64,000 nt of DNA from Tritrichomonas musculus. Its lineage: Eukaryota; Parabasalia; Tritrichomonadida; Tritrichomonadidae. Made by a program: the position numbers and the translations under genes. The notes beneath the pieces were generated by a model. It was not told where the DNA came from and searched no databases. It worked only from the letters and a program-made list of their open reading frames with translations. Below are positions 61,911-64,000 of this stretch, one piece after another; position 1 is the stretch's first letter, and the number at the start of each line of letters is the position of its first letter. The stretch spans positions 1,736,001-1,800,000 of the forward strand of contig JAPFFF010000010.1 of assembly GCA_039105265.1 (NCBI GenBank), written 5' to 3'.

Positions 61911-62552
61911 TTATTTATTTTTTTGACATATGTAAGCAAAGAAATGAAAACTTTTCTTTGGTTGAATAGTTTCGACTTTCACTGTCCAATTGAACACATC
62001 TCTTTGAAATAATCTTCGCCTGAAATGTGGTTGGCCAAATGAAATCTGAATGAAAATTCCACCTGGCTTCAAAATTCTGGAAACTTCACTAAAGTATTTT
62101 TCAGATATTTCATAAACTTCATCTTCAATGTCGAATTTATCTGCTTTTTCAAGAATAATTGCATCAAGAGTTCCCTTATCTAATGCAACATCGAAAGATT
62201 CACTGTCATACGGTAATGGCTTTAATATATCAACAATATCCCATTTCATTCCGCGAGTGTCAGAATCTTTCATTAATTTGATGCAACTTTCTGATATGTC
62301 ATTATTAGTTATATCGTGGTATCCTTTATCGTATAATGTTTCTTGTATTCGCGATATTCCACATCCGAGATGTACTATTTTTGAATCATGGCTTGGTATA
62401 TTTGAGCATATTAAATTAATAAAATCATCGTCATAAGAACCAGTAAACCATTCATATTGATCATCTTTTGAACACTTTGCATATTCACCTTCCCACCATT
62501 CTGGTTTAGCATAATCTTTGTTATCAGAGCTGATAAAATCTGGCTTTGTCAT
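61911..62552 (-). CDS. METTL13/EEF1AKMT4-like SAM-dependent methyltransferase
   Basis: A 213-residue class I methyltransferase. The N-terminus has KPEWWEGEYAK and DDQYEWFTGSYDD, like the WDxRY...EWY start of EEF1AKMT4/METTL13-type lysine methyltransferases. SAM-binding motif I is HLGCGISRIQETLYDKG (near residue 60), then NNDISESCIKLM, LPYDSESFDVALDKGTLDAI (near 117) and ILKPGGIFIQISFGQPHFRR (near 167), all as in that family. The probable substrate is a Lys of elongation factor 1A or another protein, inferred from family only. First in-frame ATG at 62552. A five-codon upstream ORF (ATG near 62570) precedes it. Confidence 0.85.
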   Translation of the reverse strand: MTKPDFISSDNKDYAKPEWWEGEYAKCSKDDQYEWFTGSYDDDFINLICSNIPSHDSKIVHLGCGISRIQETLYDKGYHDITNNDISESCIKLMKDSDTRGMKWDIVDILKPLPYDSESFDVALDKGTLDAIILEKADKFDIEDEVYEISEKYFSEVSRILKPGGIFIQISFGQPHFRRRLFQRDVFNWTVKVETIQPKKSFHFFAYICQKNK

Positions 62553-63072
62553 TAACAACGTTTGGTCATTTTATTTTCAAAATAAAAATTTTATTTTAAC
62601 TTTTTCATTTATATTTTTGAAAGGGTTATTTAGAATTGAAATTTTGTGAAATATTTTTATTTTTCTGAAGTAAAATAAGTTTATTAAGCAAAATAATTAG
62701 TTTTGTAAAATATATATAATAAATAACAACTTCAGAAAATTCAGAAGATTTAAAAATAATATATTCAAAAAGCCCATAATTAGTCATATATTATATCACA
62801 AAAAAATTAAAATTTCTTGAAAATCACTAATAAAATTTGTTAGAAATAATATTATATATTCATATATATTAACAATAAATATAAATATAAAAAAGAAAAA
62901 TTGTTAAAAAAATTTAAAATTCTAGAAATGGAAATCCATTAACATAATAATCGTTAATATCATCATTTTCATTCAAAATACATTCTATATATTGTATATA
63001 ATCATTATTATATTGATGTAGAAAGACTATATCTAAGTGATATATCTTGTAATCACAGTAAATAAATATATT
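62553..63072. other. AT-rich intergenic stretch
   Basis: 5' flank of the methyltransferase gene and 3' flank of the F5/8C relic. Contains ATTCAAAAAGCCC near 62763. No gene. Confidence 0.5.
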
Positions 63073-63616
63073 TCATGTTTCATTGGAAGTAGAAATTGAT
63101 CCAAAGAATTCAATGCAAGCCAAACTAATGTGATATTTGTGAAGATCATTGCAGCAGATTTCTTCTTGGATGTATTGGATATATCGATAATAACTGATGC
63201 TACTCCCACATTCAAATCGATGCTTCTTGTAGAAACCGTTGAGATCTGAATTGTTTGTTCCGACAATTCGCCACGACTTCTGGTGGAACCTCCTCCGGAC
63301 AGTTTCAAATTTGGCCTTTCGTTCTCAAAAGGTATTCACAGATCCCTTTCAACTCATTCCCATCAAAATCAATCTCGCTCTCAATTTCAACATCACTTTT
63401 GGCTACAGCCGTTTTTTTATTATCGTGTTTCTCACAATTTTTGATTAAGTGGTGACGGAGAATTGAAATTATTTTTGACATTTCTTGTTCAACAATGCCA
63501 TCGTCAAGATGCTCATAAAAGTATTCAAACATGCTATCGTTCATTTCTTCTAATCCCAGAAAAATCAGGAAGTGCATCACCACTCTGCAATCTTCACTTT
63601 TTTGGTATCTCTGCAA
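63073..63616 (-). pseudogene. Broken gene of the trichomonad F5/8C-domain family
   Basis: The upstream part (63305-63616) encodes MNDSMFEYFYEHLDDG, helices and EIDFDGNELKGICEYLLRTK, which corresponds to the EFEGIFNHL start of the F5/8C-like domain in the kinase fusion at 41-44.5 kb. The downstream part, in another frame from about 63310 to a TGA at 63073, encodes KSWRIVGTNNSDLNGFY and ACIEFFGSISTSNET, the domain's middle and end. The frame shifts near 63310 and the domain's central segment is missing; no ATG or N-terminal module lies upstream. A third frame (63033-63308) is also open but does not match the family. Confidence 0.55.
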
Positions 63617-63808
63617 AATTTATTAGAATTTGATTTTTAGTTAATCCCAAAAGATATTAAATTTTAAAAAAAAAAGTATAAAAAACTTAACAAATAAAGA
63701 ATATTTATATATATAAAAAACTTGAAGATGATTACTTAAAAACATCGTTTCTAATATAAATCAAAATAAAATAAAAAAAAATCTAATATAAAATAATATA
63801 TAAAAAAG
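63617..63808. other. AT-rich spacer
   Basis: Between the relic and the gene at the right edge. It ends, on the minus strand, in AATAAATTTTGCAG, which looks like a 3' splice site, but no matching 5' site was found. Confidence 0.45.
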
Positions 63809-64000
63809 TCAAGCTTTCTTGATATCTCTCTTTGCAAGAGCCTTTTCCTTTTTCTTTCTATGTTCTTCATAACTATTAATTCTGCTGTTAGACTCAATTC
63901 TATTTTTGAAGTCATAAAACATGTCTTCAGCCTTCTTCTCAAGCTGCTGCCCTCTGTAGAATTCCCTGAACTGTCCGATGTCTGCGATGAAGTCCTCTGC
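63809..64000 (-). CDS. C-terminal 63 codons of a gene running off the right edge
   Basis: The minus strand is open from the window edge to a TGA at 63809-63811. It encodes FIADIGQFREFYRGQQLEKK, then AEDMFYDFKNRIESNSRI and a Lys/Glu-rich helical end (HRKKKEKALAKRDIKKA). The GC content is higher than the flanks and the codon use is gene-like. The family is not recognised from this tail. Confidence 0.7.
   Translation of the reverse strand, partial: AEDFIADIGQFREFYRGQQLEKKAEDMFYDFKNRIESNSRINSYEEHRKKKEKALAKRDIKKA

Noticed and set aside
63033-63308. 91-codon frame as a separate gene
   Set aside because: The overlapping frame ending at 63073 matches the F5/8C family, so this frame is more likely a shadow.
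63617-63660. A spliceosomal intron joining the F5/8C relic to the right-edge gene
   Set aside because: The 3' end looks like a splice site (TTTTGCAG) but no GTATGT-type 5' site follows the right-edge gene, whose frame ends in a clear stop.

Overview
The window looks like nuclear DNA of a trichomonad (Parabasalia), most likely a Tritrichomonas-like species; this is inferred from content, not from a search. The signs are: intergenic DNA that is extremely AT-rich; genes without recognisable introns; very short leaders with an initiator-like TCATT a few bases before several ATGs; two-repeat Myb proteins, a Sel1-repeat kinase, DUF3447/ankyrin-type proteins and a multipass class III nucleotide cyclase, all expanded in trichomonads; and a Maverick/Polinton element.

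Layout. (1) About 1-12.4 kb is the right-hand part of a Maverick/Polinton: a probable capsid protein, small unknown proteins, a 1,399-residue fibre-like protein, an rve integrase and a protein-primed family B DNA polymerase. The listed reading frames look whole; the left end is outside the window. (2) About 12.4-18.9 kb is a graveyard of other Maverick pieces: a fragment of a second polymerase, a pair of ~275-bp inverted repeats, and broken fibre-like genes, into which a 150-bp MITE and a 1.1-kb TA-flanked element have inserted. (3) 19.36-21.99 kb holds a 300-bp MITE and then a 2.3-kb pogo-like DNA transposon with an apparently intact transposase. (4) 23.5-30.3 kb holds a Myb gene and a large membrane-bound cyclase. 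(5) 30.6-33.6 kb is a three-level nest of non-autonomous DNA elements; a clean, uninterrupted copy of the outermost one lies at 38.3-38.9 kb and acts as an empty-site control. (6) 33.8-45.7 kb, minus strand, holds a RhoGEF-PH-Kelch protein, a divergent beta-tubulin-like protein, a protein kinase fused to a TTL-like domain and an F5/8C-like domain, and a C2/EF-hand protein. (7) 46.3-47.1 kb is a hAT-type MITE, followed by an ankyrin gene whose 3' repeats are scattered among AT-rich spacers. (8) 50.6-64 kb holds Hop2 (meiotic recombination), a MATE transporter, a coiled-coil membrane protein, a second Myb protein, a kinase with 26 Sel1 repeats, a METTL13/EEF1AKMT4-like methyltransferase, a broken F5/8C-domain gene, and the C-terminus of an unknown gene running off the right edge.

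Host genes are transcribed individually; there is no operon logic. A loose theme is signalling and cytoskeleton (RhoGEF, kinases, cyclase, C2/EF-hand, tubulin-like, TTL-like). The most unusual single gene is the kinase/TTL-like/F5-8C fusion next to the divergent tubulin. I found no rRNA, complete tRNA or CRISPR array.
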